8,764 nt of DNA, from the NCBI GenBank assembly GCA_002327415.1, contig DCVU01000098.1, positions 1 through 8,764 of the forward strand, read 5' to 3'. Position numbers and translations under genes: made by a program. Under the pieces are notes generated by a model. It worked only from the letters and a program-made list of their open reading frames with translations. It was not told the DNA's origin and did no database searches. The DNA is from Smithella sp. UBA2180. GTDB lineage: Bacteria > Desulfobacterota > Syntrophia > Syntrophales > Smithellaceae. Shown in pieces: positions 1 to 6,844 of this stretch. Position 1 is the first letter of the stretch, and every line of letters starts with the position of its first letter.

Positions 1-1193
1 AATTTTTCCATCAACAGATGTCCCGGAGAAATTAAAATAGAACTTTCTTTTGCGGCTATTTCATTAAAGGTCAATCCTGCCGCTTTGTTATCTTCTTTAA
101 TAGAAGATAAAACAGCGAATGGACTGGGATCGCCAACATGGGTTTTTAGATCCAGCGGTGTCGGATGATCGCTCAAAACAATAATCCGGTAATCGCCGAA
201 TGAAGGCATTTTATTTAAAATCGGCCCGACTATTTTTTCATCAAAAAACTCAATCGCCTGAATCTTGCCGGCGGCATTTCCTTCATGCCCCATTTCATCA
301 GGCGCCTCCAGATGAACAAAAACAAAATCCATGAAATTCAGAAGATCCAGAGCCATATTCGCTTTGCCCGTATAGTTGGTATCAATATAACCGGTCGCTC
401 CTTCCACATGGTATACTTTCAATCCGGCCAAAATACCGATGCCGTTGAGCAGATCAACTGCGGAAATCATTCCGCCCGACAGTGAATATTTTTGAGTAAG
501 CGGAACAATCTGCGGTTTTACCCCCTGTCCCCAGAGCCAGATGGAATTAGCCTGTTTTTTGCCCGCTTCCTTTCTTCTAGCGTTGACAGGATGATTTAAT
601 AAAATTTCTCCGGCACGCCGCATAATTGAATTTATTTCCTCGAAGGAATTTCCACACGGCAGATATTCAGCGATGGGCTTACCGGTGATGTCGTGCGGCG
701 CTGTTGTTTCCGGCGCCACAGGAGAATTACGCCAGACGAACAAATGGCGATAACCGACACCGGGGAAAAACTCCAACTGAGAAGATCCGAGTTGTTTATT
801 TATATCAAGAATGATTTCCCGTGCTTCTTCGGTGGAAATATGGCCGGCCGTAAAATCATCCATGAACGCGCCGGGAGAATCCTTGTCGCCGATTGTGACA
901 AGGTTACAACGATAAACCATGTCATTCGATCCGAGATTTATTCCCATGCTGGCCGCTTCCAACGGCCCTCGGCCGGTGTAAGTTTCACGGGGATCATAAC
1001 CCAGCACGCTTAAAGTGGCGACATCACTGCCCGGATTCAATCCCTCGGGAATCGTATCCACACACCCCAGAGTGCCTTCCGCAGCAATCTGATCCATAAA
1101 AGGAGTAAAGGCGCACTGTAATGGAGTTTTTCCGCCGAGTTTTTTGGTCGGATAATCAGCCATTCCATCGCCGAGCAATACTACGTATTTCAT
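1..1193 (-). CDS. ApgM-family phosphoglycerate mutase-like protein, probable homoserine kinase (3' end cut by window edge)
   Basis: An open frame of 397 codons runs from ATG at 1193 off the left edge; only a few C-terminal residues are probably missing, since the family is about 400 aa. It belongs to the alkaline-phosphatase superfamily, archaeal-type cofactor-independent phosphoglycerate mutase branch. Visible motifs are GDGMAD (8-13, metal ligand), NPGSDVATLSVLGYDP (53-68, likely nucleophile Ser56), HLEAPDEMGHEG (294-305, metal site), SDHPTP (341-346) and THVGDPSPF (351-359). In deltaproteobacteria and some other groups this subfamily sits beside threonine genes and has been proposed to be a homoserine kinase replacing ThrB. 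Here it follows hom by 34 bases, which supports that role (inference). Glycolytic phosphoglycerate mutase is the alternative. No convincing Shine-Dalgarno precedes the ATG; the upstream bases are nearly all A and T, so translation may rely on coupling to hom. The family call is firm, the substrate less so. Confidence 0.85.
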   Translation of the reverse strand, partial: MKYVVLLGDGMADYPTKKLGGKTPLQCAFTPFMDQIAAEGTLGCVDTIPEGLNPGSDVATLSVLGYDPRETYTGRGPLEAASMGINLGSNDMVYRCNLVTIGDKDSPGAFMDDFTAGHISTEEAREIILDINKQLGSSQLEFFPGVGYRHLFVWRNSPVAPETTAPHDITGKPIAEYLPCGNSFEEINSIMRRAGEILLNHPVNARRKEAGKKQANSIWLWGQGVKPQIVPLTQKYSLSGGMISAVDLLNGIGILAGLKVYHVEGATGYIDTNYTGKANMALDLLNFMDFVFVHLEAPDEMGHEGNAAGKIQAIEFFDEKIVGPILNKMPSFGDYRIIVLSDHPTPLDLKTHVGDPSPFAVLSSIKEDNKAAGLTFNEIAAKESSILISPGHLLMEK

Positions 1194-1227
1194 ATTAACA
1201 TTAATAGAATTTTCGTTTTTAATAATT

Positions 1228-2538
1228 TTAATTTAAATCGTCCTCAATTCTAATCAGAATAGTTTTACCTTGAACAATGTCCAGTTTATCTATCTTCTTG
1301 AGCGCCTGTTGCACATTCTTTTCTTGGGCCTTGTATGTTGTCATAACAATCGGCACCGCTCCTTTTTTACCCCGCGCTTTCTGAATACAGGTGGCAATGC
1401 TGATGTTATATTTGCCGAGTATGCCGGAAATTCTGGAAAGAACTCCGGGACGGTCAAGAGCCGAAAAACGGAAATAATATTTTGTCTCAACATTATCCAT
1501 CGGTATAAGTTTTATCTGCTGCATATCGGTTTCACTTATTGAACGTAATGGACCACGGCAATTAGTACCGTTTAAAACATTGCGGGCACTGTCTATTATA
1601 TCGCTGAAAACAGCGCTGGCGGTGGGCATCATTCCCGCTCCCTGCCCGAAAAGAAAAACGGGCCCCGATGCGTCACCCATAATATGGAACGCGTTGTAAT
1701 TCTGATTGACATTGGCTAAAAGGTGACCTGAAGAAATCATCGTCGGATGAATTCTTGCCTCCACCGCGCCATCTTTAAGCATCGCTATCGCCAGTAATTT
1801 TATCCGGTAGCCCAGCTCCCGGGCAAACGCAATATCCTCGCGGCTGACTTTAGTGATGCCTTCCAGATAAATGTCTTTCAAGTTAACTGTTTTTCCATAA
1901 GCCAAAGAAAGAATTATCGCCATCTTATGAGCCGTATCAATTCCTTCAATATCAAAAGTCGGATCGGCTTCGGCAAAGCCCAGTCTCTGCGCTTCTTTTA
2001 ACACGACATCGAACATCTTGTCTTCATCAGTCATTTTGGACAGAATGAAATTGCAGGTGCCGTTCATAATGCCCATGATGGAATTAATCTTATTGGCGAC
2101 AAGGCTTTCTTTTAAGGTTTTGATTATCGGAATAGTTCCGCCGACACTGGCTTCAAAACCGATATCCACTGCTTTTTTCTGGGCGGCTGGAAATATTTCA
2201 TTGCCGTAGGTTGCTAGAAGTGCCTTGTTGGCGGTAACAATATGTTTTCCTTTGGCGATTGCCTCCAGAACAAAAGTGCGCGCCGGTTCATATCCGCCCA
2301 TCAGTTCAATGACAATGGGAATATCTTTATCGTTGATAATTTCTCTGGCATCAGTTGTCATCAGATTTTTACCAACTTTAACTCCACGCTGCGTGGTAAT
2401 ATCAATATCGGCGATTTTCTTCAAAACAAGCCTGGCTCCTAACTTTTTAGTGATCAGTTCCTCGTTTTGCCTTAGTAGTTTGACAAGTCCTGTTCCGATG
2501 GTTCCGAAACCAATTAACCCGATATTAATATCCTTCAT
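1228..2538 (-). CDS. hom: Homoserine dehydrogenase with C-terminal ACT domain
   Basis: It catalyses NAD(P)H-dependent reduction of aspartate 4-semialdehyde to homoserine, the branch step to threonine and methionine, in the cytoplasm. Numbering from the ATG at 2538 gives 436 aa, normal for the monofunctional enzyme. Order: Rossmann glycine motif GLIGFGTIGTG (7-17), TANKALLA (102-109), the substrate domain with ASVGGTIPIIKTLKE (130-144) and GIMNGTCNFIL (156-166), and the signature around GFAEADPTFDIEGID with catalytic Asp201 and Lys205. The C-terminal ACT domain starts near 355 (RFSALDRPGVLSRISGIL), which suggests threonine feedback control. Start choice: GTG(2547)-TAT-ATG(2541)-ATG(2538). The AGGTG at 2545-2549 serves as ribosome site for the ATGs, with 6-base spacing to 2538 and 3 to 2541, and it overlaps the GTG, so the GTG start is unlikely. 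It heads the hom/ApgM-like pair. Confidence 0.96.
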   Translation of the reverse strand: MKDINIGLIGFGTIGTGLVKLLRQNEELITKKLGARLVLKKIADIDITTQRGVKVGKNLMTTDAREIINDKDIPIVIELMGGYEPARTFVLEAIAKGKHIVTANKALLATYGNEIFPAAQKKAVDIGFEASVGGTIPIIKTLKESLVANKINSIMGIMNGTCNFILSKMTDEDKMFDVVLKEAQRLGFAEADPTFDIEGIDTAHKMAIILSLAYGKTVNLKDIYLEGITKVSREDIAFARELGYRIKLLAIAMLKDGAVEARIHPTMISSGHLLANVNQNYNAFHIMGDASGPVFLFGQGAGMMPTASAVFSDIIDSARNVLNGTNCRGPLRSISETDMQQIKLIPMDNVETKYYFRFSALDRPGVLSRISGILGKYNISIATCIQKARGKKGAVPIVMTTYKAQEKNVQQALKKIDKLDIVQGKTILIRIEDDLN

Positions 2539-2566
2539 CATATACACCTGAAATTATTTTAAAATA

Positions 2567-2588
2567 TTGAATTTTAACCATTATTCAA
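2567..2588. promoter_or_regulatory. Inverted repeat in the hom leader, possible operator
   Basis: Arms TTGAAT (2567-2572) and ATTCAA (2583-2588) are perfect inverted repeats around a 10-base spacer, just downstream of the predicted hom start of transcription. That position fits a repressor operator or a weak leader hairpin. The arms are short and AT-rich in an AT-rich spacer, so chance occurrence is quite possible. Confidence 0.25.
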
Positions 2589-2597
2589 GATGTTTTT

Positions 2598-2625
2598 CCT
2601 ATAACAAATACGGTCGTTTTGTCAA
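2598..2625 (-). promoter_or_regulatory. Predicted sigma70-type promoter for hom
   Basis: Read on the minus strand, a consensus -35 TTGACA (2620-2625) is followed after 16 bases by TATAGG (2598-2603) as -10. Transcription would start near 2591, giving a leader of about 50 bases before the hom ATG. The site lies in the only sizeable gap of the minus-strand block, which fits a promoter making hom and the downstream ApgM-like gene independent of recG-panE-cupin. The -35 match is perfect and the -10 is imperfect at its end. Confidence 0.55.
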
Positions 2626-2691
2626 TTAAATATAAATTATATTTAAAGATTTAGCTGATAAAAATCCCAAGAATTAAACAAAGATGATATT

Positions 2692-3123
2692 CTATTTGAT
2701 CGTTATTGGCTTATTAACCGTGCCGGCATAGAAAACTATAATCTCCGCCGTTTCCGTACCTTCATTTTTTCCGTAATGCTTTCTTCCCACAAGTTCAACA
2801 ATGGAATCTCCGGCTTTAAGATGATGTGTTTTGTTGTCTTCCGTTATTACCATTAATTCTCCTGCAATTAAAACTCCCGCGTTAATAACCGGATGATTGT
2901 GCACTTCCAGTTTAGCACCTGCGGGGATTTTTATCCTCAGAATAGTAACTTCCGGTTTACCTTGAGGATATGCGGGCAAAGCTTTTCCATTCCAGCTTGA
3001 ACTTGATTTTGCCAACTGCTCAACGATAACATTATTATTAACTGCAACATTATTTAAATTCCCCGCACAAGCGGTTATAAATACAAATGATGTTACAAAT
3101 ATTGCCAATAATATTTTTTTCAT
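2692..3123 (-). CDS. Small cupin-domain lipoprotein
   Basis: The 143-aa product begins with a lipoprotein signal peptide: MKK, a hydrophobic stretch LLAIFVTSFVF, then the lipobox ITAC with Cys19 as the acylated residue. The mature protein should be membrane-anchored, facing the periplasm. A short linker leads to a single cupin_2 barrel (about 55-135). Motif 1 is PAGAKLEVHNHPVINAGVLIAGEL with His75 and His77; the usual glutamate position is Asn81. Motif 2 contains GRKHYGKNEG with His116. Three histidines could still hold a metal. No substrate can be assigned; such proteins are annotated only as cupin-domain proteins. AGGAGAG at 3127-3133 is a strong ribosome site. It lies 38 bases after panE, so it is probably co-transcribed with it, though no functional link is evident. 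Confidence 0.85.
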   Translation of the reverse strand: MKKILLAIFVTSFVFITACAGNLNNVAVNNNVIVEQLAKSSSSWNGKALPAYPQGKPEVTILRIKIPAGAKLEVHNHPVINAGVLIAGELMVITEDNKTHHLKAGDSIVELVGRKHYGKNEGTETAEIIVFYAGTVNKPITIK

Positions 3124-3161
3124 TTTCTCTCCTATTTCATAATTTCCGGATCTAAAGGCAA

Positions 3162-4073
3162 CTATTTCAGTTGCTCATAAATTTCATCATGCAGTGGCGT
3201 GAGAATTCCTGATTCTTTTCCTGCTTTACAAAGATAAGCAGTCAGCGCGTCTATTTCCGTCTGTCTGCCATTTTCTCTATCCAGTTGCATGGACGTTTTT
3301 GAGTTGTGACCAAAACCCGCAACCATTTCCATTGCTTTGTCTACTGTATTTCCCGGCAGAAAAACATGACGTGCTTTGGCAACTGCCACGACTTCCAGCA
3401 TCATATCTCTGGTCTTTTTCCTTAGCGAAATATCCGCCCAAACAGCACCGTACGTCTTACCGGTAGCCGAAGTGAGAGAACCCAGTGGGCACATCAGCAG
3501 ATATTTTGTCCACAAAGCTTCAGATATTTTGTCCGTTAATACCGCGTTGATTCCGGCCTGCAACAAAATATCCAGAATATATTGATATTTTGAAGCTGAT
3601 TTATCACTCGTGCCGAATGTAAGTTTGCAGGCACCGCCCTCCTGTTTGATGATACCGGGCTTTTCAATGTGGCTGATGATATAAACACTGCCGCCCAAAA
3701 CATGCGCCTGCGGTAAAACTGCACGAAGCCTTTCCGCGCTGTTGACGCCATTGAGCAGTGGAATCACCACTGTATTTTTATTGATGCAGGAGAGGACTTC
3801 CCGCGCCGAACTCTCCAGTGAATAACTTTTGGTGCAAAAAAAAACCAAATCGAAAACACCCGCCTCAACAGGATTATCCGTGGCAATTTTTGGCCGGGTA
3901 ATATAGTCGCCTTCCTTTGTGAGTAATTGCAAACCGTTTTCCTGAATTGCTTTTAAATGTTCACCGCGCGCGATGAAAATAATTTCATGCTGTTTGGAAT
4001 TTTCATATTCGCGAGCCAGTTTTCCACCGAAGTATCCCCCTACCCCTCCGATGCCGATAATGCCTATTCTCAT
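3162..4073 (-). CDS. panE: 2-dehydropantoate 2-reductase (ketopantoate reductase)
   Basis: It reduces ketopantoate to pantoate with NADPH, a step of pantothenate and coenzyme A synthesis, in the cytoplasm. The length of 303 aa matches the family. The N-terminal Rossmann motif is GIGGVGGYFG (7-16), followed by FFCTKSYSLE with Lys82 and PLLNGVNSAE with Asn109. The C-terminal helical domain carries SEALWTKYLLMCPLGSLTSATG with the probable catalytic Lys190. It ends in SMQLDRENGRQTEIDALTAYL, where Glu273 matches the substrate-binding glutamate of E. coli PanE. Related reductases for other 2-keto acids share this fold, so substrate specificity is inferred. It follows recG by 54 bases. Its own GGAG (4085-4088) is 11 bases from the ATG, somewhat far, and a possible short upstream reading frame overlaps the start. 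Confidence 0.88.
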   Translation of the reverse strand: MRIGIIGIGGVGGYFGGKLAREYENSKQHEIIFIARGEHLKAIQENGLQLLTKEGDYITRPKIATDNPVEAGVFDLVFFCTKSYSLESSAREVLSCINKNTVVIPLLNGVNSAERLRAVLPQAHVLGGSVYIISHIEKPGIIKQEGGACKLTFGTSDKSASKYQYILDILLQAGINAVLTDKISEALWTKYLLMCPLGSLTSATGKTYGAVWADISLRKKTRDMMLEVVAVAKARHVFLPGNTVDKAMEMVAGFGHNSKTSMQLDRENGRQTEIDALTAYLCKAGKESGILTPLHDEIYEQLK

Positions 4074-4103
4074 TTTGTTAATTTCTCCATTTCCATACTC
4101 CTT
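4070..4103 (-). promoter_or_regulatory. Possible six-codon minicistron overlapping the panE start
   Basis: On the minus strand a strong ribosome site AAGGAG (4098-4103) stands 7 bases before an ATG (4088-4090) that is out of frame with panE. The frame reads MEKLTK and stops at TGA (4070-4072), which overlaps the panE ATG as ATGA. Ribosomes finishing the minicistron could restart on panE. An ATG two codons earlier (4094-4096) is too close to the ribosome site. The geometry is visible; any function is inference. Confidence 0.3.
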
Positions 4104-4127
4104 GCTACCTTACCCTTAACCCTCTCT

Positions 4128-6587
4128 TTATCCTGTCCTCGCTAAATCCAGCTTCCCCCGCCATTTCCAAAGCAGGGTTTCTTTTAAAATTATGTGTTCA
4201 GGCTTTTCTAAAAACGGGTCTCGCTCCGCTAATTGGAATGCGTCCTCTTTAGCATCGTTTAAAATGCGGGCGTCACGAATGATGCTGGCAATGCGAAAAT
4301 CAGGCAGTCCTGATTGACGAGTGCCCAGAAAATCACCGGGGCCGCGAATGGCCAGATCTTCTTCGGCAATGATAAAACCGTCTGTTGTTTTTTCCATCAC
4401 CTTTAATCTCTTGCGCGCGTCTGCCGAACATTTAAAATCTGTAAGCAGTATACAGCTCGAAGGAATATCACGACGCCCTACCCTGCCGCGCAACTGATGC
4501 AATTGCGAAAGGCCGAAGCGCGCGGCGTGTTCGATCACCATTAAAGAAGCGCGCGGCACATCAAGGCCTACTTCAATAACCGTTGTGGAAACAAGAATTT
4601 GTATTTTGTTTTCCAGAAATTCCCGCATGACTTCATCTTTTTCCTTTTCTTTCATCTTGCCGTGAATCAATCCCACGCTGTGATTCGGAAAAATATCTTT
4701 TTGCAGATGTTTGGACATATTCGTGGCATCTTTTAAATCCAGAGTTTCCGATTCTTCAACTAATGGATAAACGATAAACGCCTGATGCCCCTTTGCCAAT
4801 TCGGCACTTATTGTTTGATAAACCTTGTCTCGTTTACTTTCCGATAATACAACCGTGTGCACAGGCTTTTTACCGGGAGGCATTTCATCAATGACAGAAA
4901 CATCCAGATCGCCGTAAACGGTCATGGCCAGAGTTCGCGGAATGGGTGTTGCCGTCATGACCAGCACATCCGCGTTGATTCCCTTGGCCCGTAAAGTCGC
5001 CCTCTGCATCACGCCGAAACGGTGCTGTTCATCAATAACAACCATTCCCAGTTTATGAAAATCAACATTTTCCTGAATTAAAGCGTGCGTACCGATGATG
5101 ATATTGGCTTCGCCGTTTTGAATCTGACGGAGTATTTCGCTTCGGGCGGAGTTGGTCATACTGCCGGTAAGCAAAACAACTTTTAAGCCTATTTTTTCAG
5201 CCCACGAGCTGATGGTTTCAAAATGCTGTTTGGCAAGGATTTCCGTCGGCGCCATTATTGCCGCCTGATAAAAATTCTCACAGGCGATAATCATCGCCGC
5301 CATCGAGACAATTGTCTTGCCGCTGCCCACATCGCCCTGCAAAAGCCTGTTCATCGCCGTATCTACGGACATGTCTTTTTGTATTTCGTCAATTACTCTC
5401 TTTTGAGCTGCGGTTAATTCGAAAGGCAGGATGGAATAAAATTTTTCCAGAATTTTCCCCGTGACTTTAAAGGAAATTCCTTTATCCAGAATTCTTCCCG
5501 ATTTTTTGACGGACATGCCCAGTTGAAAAAAGAAGAATTCATCATAAATCAAGCGCCTGTGTGCTTCGGAGCGGGAAGATATAAATTTTTCAACATCCTC
5601 GTTATTTCCGGGAAAATGAACGGAAAGCAGCGCTTCATGGATATTGAGCAGATTGCGTTTTTCGCAGATATTATAAGGTATCGGCGAAGCCACATAGCGT
5701 GAATAATTTTCCAGCGCGAAGTTCATCACCTTGCGAAAATATTTCTGATGCAGTCCTTCCGTCTCCGAATAAATGGGCACTATTCTTTTAAAATTCAAAA
5801 GATTTTCTTCATCCTTTTCATCGAGTATTTCATAATCGGGATGAATCATCGCCTTACCGCCGTAATCAGGCCTGACTTCTCCGGTAAAAATAACTTTTGT
5901 TCCATTCTTGAAAATGCCAAGCAGATAAGACATCTGCCCTTTGAACCATTTTGCCGTTAGATTAGCCGTACCATCGCTGACGACGGTTTCCAGTATCTTC
6001 TTTCTTCCGTAGTGCCGATACTGCGACGATATTACAGTACCCACAGCGCTCTGAACTTTTTCCGCCTCCAGGCGATTGATCTTTTTAATTTCCCGGCGGT
6101 CTTCATAGGTTCGCGGTAAAAAAAACAGCAAATCTTCTACCGTGGCGATTTTCTTAGCGGCAAAGCGAGCGGCCATTTTCGGCCCCACGCCTTTCAGATA
6201 CTGAACCGGCAGGTTAAGCTTTGCTAGAGATTCTTTTAAATCGTTTATTCTTTCCGTTGTTTGCCGGTCGCCATGATGCTCAGAATCCCGAACGGGTATA
6301 GAATTGATAATTGCGCTTAGTTTTTCCAATATTTTCCGTGCTTCCTCGATTTTATTTTTCTTTAATTCGAGTTTTTGAAAATCGTAATCAAAGAATATCT
6401 CCAGCAATTTATCCACAAGATTATTGAAATTATCGTTCGGAGGCAACGATGAACTTTTCAAGGTGGACAATAAATTCAAAAGAAATTTGCCCAAATCTTT
6501 TATGTGGGAGAGGTTCTTATAATTATCCCGGGAGGCGAAAATCAAGGGCTGCTCTGTTTTGTGCAGAATCTCTTTTAATGAATCCAT
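4128..6587 (-). CDS. recG: ATP-dependent DNA helicase RecG with N-terminal extension
   Basis: RecG is a superfamily 2 helicase that remodels stalled replication forks and branches Holliday junctions. The 819-aa product is about 125 residues longer than E. coli RecG (693 aa). Residues 1-120 form a helical, lysine-rich extension; similarity begins at the helix-hairpin-like LKGVGPKMAARFAAKKI (131-147) and LLFFLPRTYEDR, followed by the OB-fold wedge domain (about 180-260). The helicase core shows Walker A GDVGSGKT (418-425), APTEILAKQH (446-455), DEQHRFGV (519-526), TATPIPRTLA (545-554) and motif VI QLRGRVGR (698-705), then GPGDFLGTRQSGLPDF near the C-terminus. The frame is intact. GGAG lies 6 bases before the ATG, supporting this start and hence the extension. 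It heads the minus-strand block and is divergent from purM. Confidence 0.97.
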   Translation of the reverse strand: MDSLKEILHKTEQPLIFASRDNYKNLSHIKDLGKFLLNLLSTLKSSSLPPNDNFNNLVDKLLEIFFDYDFQKLELKKNKIEEARKILEKLSAIINSIPVRDSEHHGDRQTTERINDLKESLAKLNLPVQYLKGVGPKMAARFAAKKIATVEDLLFFLPRTYEDRREIKKINRLEAEKVQSAVGTVISSQYRHYGRKKILETVVSDGTANLTAKWFKGQMSYLLGIFKNGTKVIFTGEVRPDYGGKAMIHPDYEILDEKDEENLLNFKRIVPIYSETEGLHQKYFRKVMNFALENYSRYVASPIPYNICEKRNLLNIHEALLSVHFPGNNEDVEKFISSRSEAHRRLIYDEFFFFQLGMSVKKSGRILDKGISFKVTGKILEKFYSILPFELTAAQKRVIDEIQKDMSVDTAMNRLLQGDVGSGKTIVSMAAMIIACENFYQAAIMAPTEILAKQHFETISSWAEKIGLKVVLLTGSMTNSARSEILRQIQNGEANIIIGTHALIQENVDFHKLGMVVIDEQHRFGVMQRATLRAKGINADVLVMTATPIPRTLAMTVYGDLDVSVIDEMPPGKKPVHTVVLSESKRDKVYQTISAELAKGHQAFIVYPLVEESETLDLKDATNMSKHLQKDIFPNHSVGLIHGKMKEKEKDEVMREFLENKIQILVSTTVIEVGLDVPRASLMVIEHAARFGLSQLHQLRGRVGRRDIPSSCILLTDFKCSADARKRLKVMEKTTDGFIIAEEDLAIRGPGDFLGTRQSGLPDFRIASIIRDARILNDAKEDAFQLAERDPFLEKPEHIILKETLLWKWRGKLDLARTG

Positions 6588-6633
6588 TGAAGTCTCCGCA
6601 TCGTAATGTTTGGCAAACCTGACCCCAATAAAT

Positions 6634-6662
6634 GGGATAAGTCCCGCATATGCGGGATAAGT
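6634..6662. repeat. 16-base perfect palindrome within a 9-base direct repeat
   Basis: TCCCGCATATGCGGGA (6642-6657) is a perfect palindrome. GGGATAAGT occurs exactly twice, at 6634-6642 and 6654-6662, with starts 20 bases apart, about two helical turns. In RNA the first GGGA could pair with TCCC across TAAG, an alternative to the central TCCCGC/GCGGGA hairpin. No T-run follows on either strand, so it is not an intrinsic terminator. It may be an operator or a dispersed repeat unit. Confidence 0.6.
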
Positions 6663-6724
6663 TCGTTAATGAATTTGCTTTCTAAATAAAACAAATTCTA
6701 ACTTACTAAATAATTTCCAACGAA
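6662..6724. repeat. Nested inverted repeats
   Basis: The outer arms TTCGTT (6662-6667) and AACGAA (6719-6724) enclose inner arms GAATTTG (6671-6677) and CAAATTC (6692-6698) around a 14-base loop. All arms are perfect. The interior is AT-rich and no coding sequence crosses it. It could be a folded leader or a protein-binding region, or a chance result of composition. Confidence 0.35.
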
Positions 6725-6733
6725 TTGATTGTT

Positions 6734-6745
6734 TTTGTTAACAAA
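6734..6745. promoter_or_regulatory. 12-base palindrome, possible operator
   Basis: TTTGTTAACAAA is a perfect dyad about 50 bases upstream of the predicted purM -35. Its position would suit an upstream regulator binding as a dimer. It does not match the E. coli PurR operator. There is no direct evidence of function. Confidence 0.25.
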
Positions 6746-6791
6746 TATATTTTATTTCCGCAAGGAATGATTGACTTAAAAACCGATTTAC

Positions 6792-6820
6792 GTTACACGA
6801 ATTCACACACTTTATATAAT
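6792..6820 (+). promoter_or_regulatory. Predicted sigma70-type promoter for the purMN operon
   Basis: A perfect TATAAT at 6815-6820 is preceded after 17 bases by GTTACA (6792-6797), four of six matches to the -35 consensus. Transcription would start near 6827, leaving a leader of roughly 18 bases that carries AGAGG (6836-6840) before the purM ATG. A better -35-like TTGACT at 6771-6776 has only a poor -10 (TTACAC at 6793-6798). Confidence 0.55.
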
Positions 6821-6844
6821 AAACCAAATTCATACAGAGGTAGC

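Larger units (their letters stand above)
6588..6844. other. Divergent recG-purM intergenic region
   Basis: This 257-base spacer holds no convincing gene. The purM frame is open back to 6725, but those 40 extra codons do not resemble PurM, and a standard-length start with its own ribosome site exists at 6845. The region contains several dyad-symmetric elements listed separately and a purM promoter near its right end. I could not identify a confident recG promoter. No tRNA or purine-riboswitch core is apparent. Confidence 0.7.

Noticed and set aside
285..1013. Plus-strand open frames of 66 and 106 codons
   Set aside because: They lie antisense to the intact ApgM-like gene, have arginine- and histidine-rich compositions typical of shadow frames, and match no family I know.
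2539..2547. GTG at 2547 as the hom start
   Set aside because: It overlaps the AGGTG ribosome site, which is properly spaced for the ATG at 2538.
2225..2551. A 108-codon plus-strand frame with hydrophobic, Ser/Ile-rich content
   Set aside because: It is antisense to the Rossmann domain of hom; the hydrophobic composition arises from reading that coding strand backwards.
4104..4127. G-rich tandem motif (GGGTTAAGGGTAAGG on the minus strand) as a functional repeat
   Set aside because: Only two or three imperfect copies exist just after the recG stop, so it looks like simple purine-rich spacer sequence.
6642..6657. Palindrome as a rho-independent terminator
   Set aside because: No T-run follows on either strand, and it lies upstream of two divergent genes rather than after one.
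6725..6844. Forty-codon N-terminal extension of purM from the first ATG of the open frame
   Set aside because: It does not resemble PurM, would span the predicted promoter, and the ATG at 6845 has its own AGAGG and gives the normal family length.
6588..6844. Purine riboswitch or PurR box controlling purM
   Set aside because: I could find neither the conserved purine-aptamer core nor a match to the E. coli PurR operator, and the predicted leader is too short for an aptamer.
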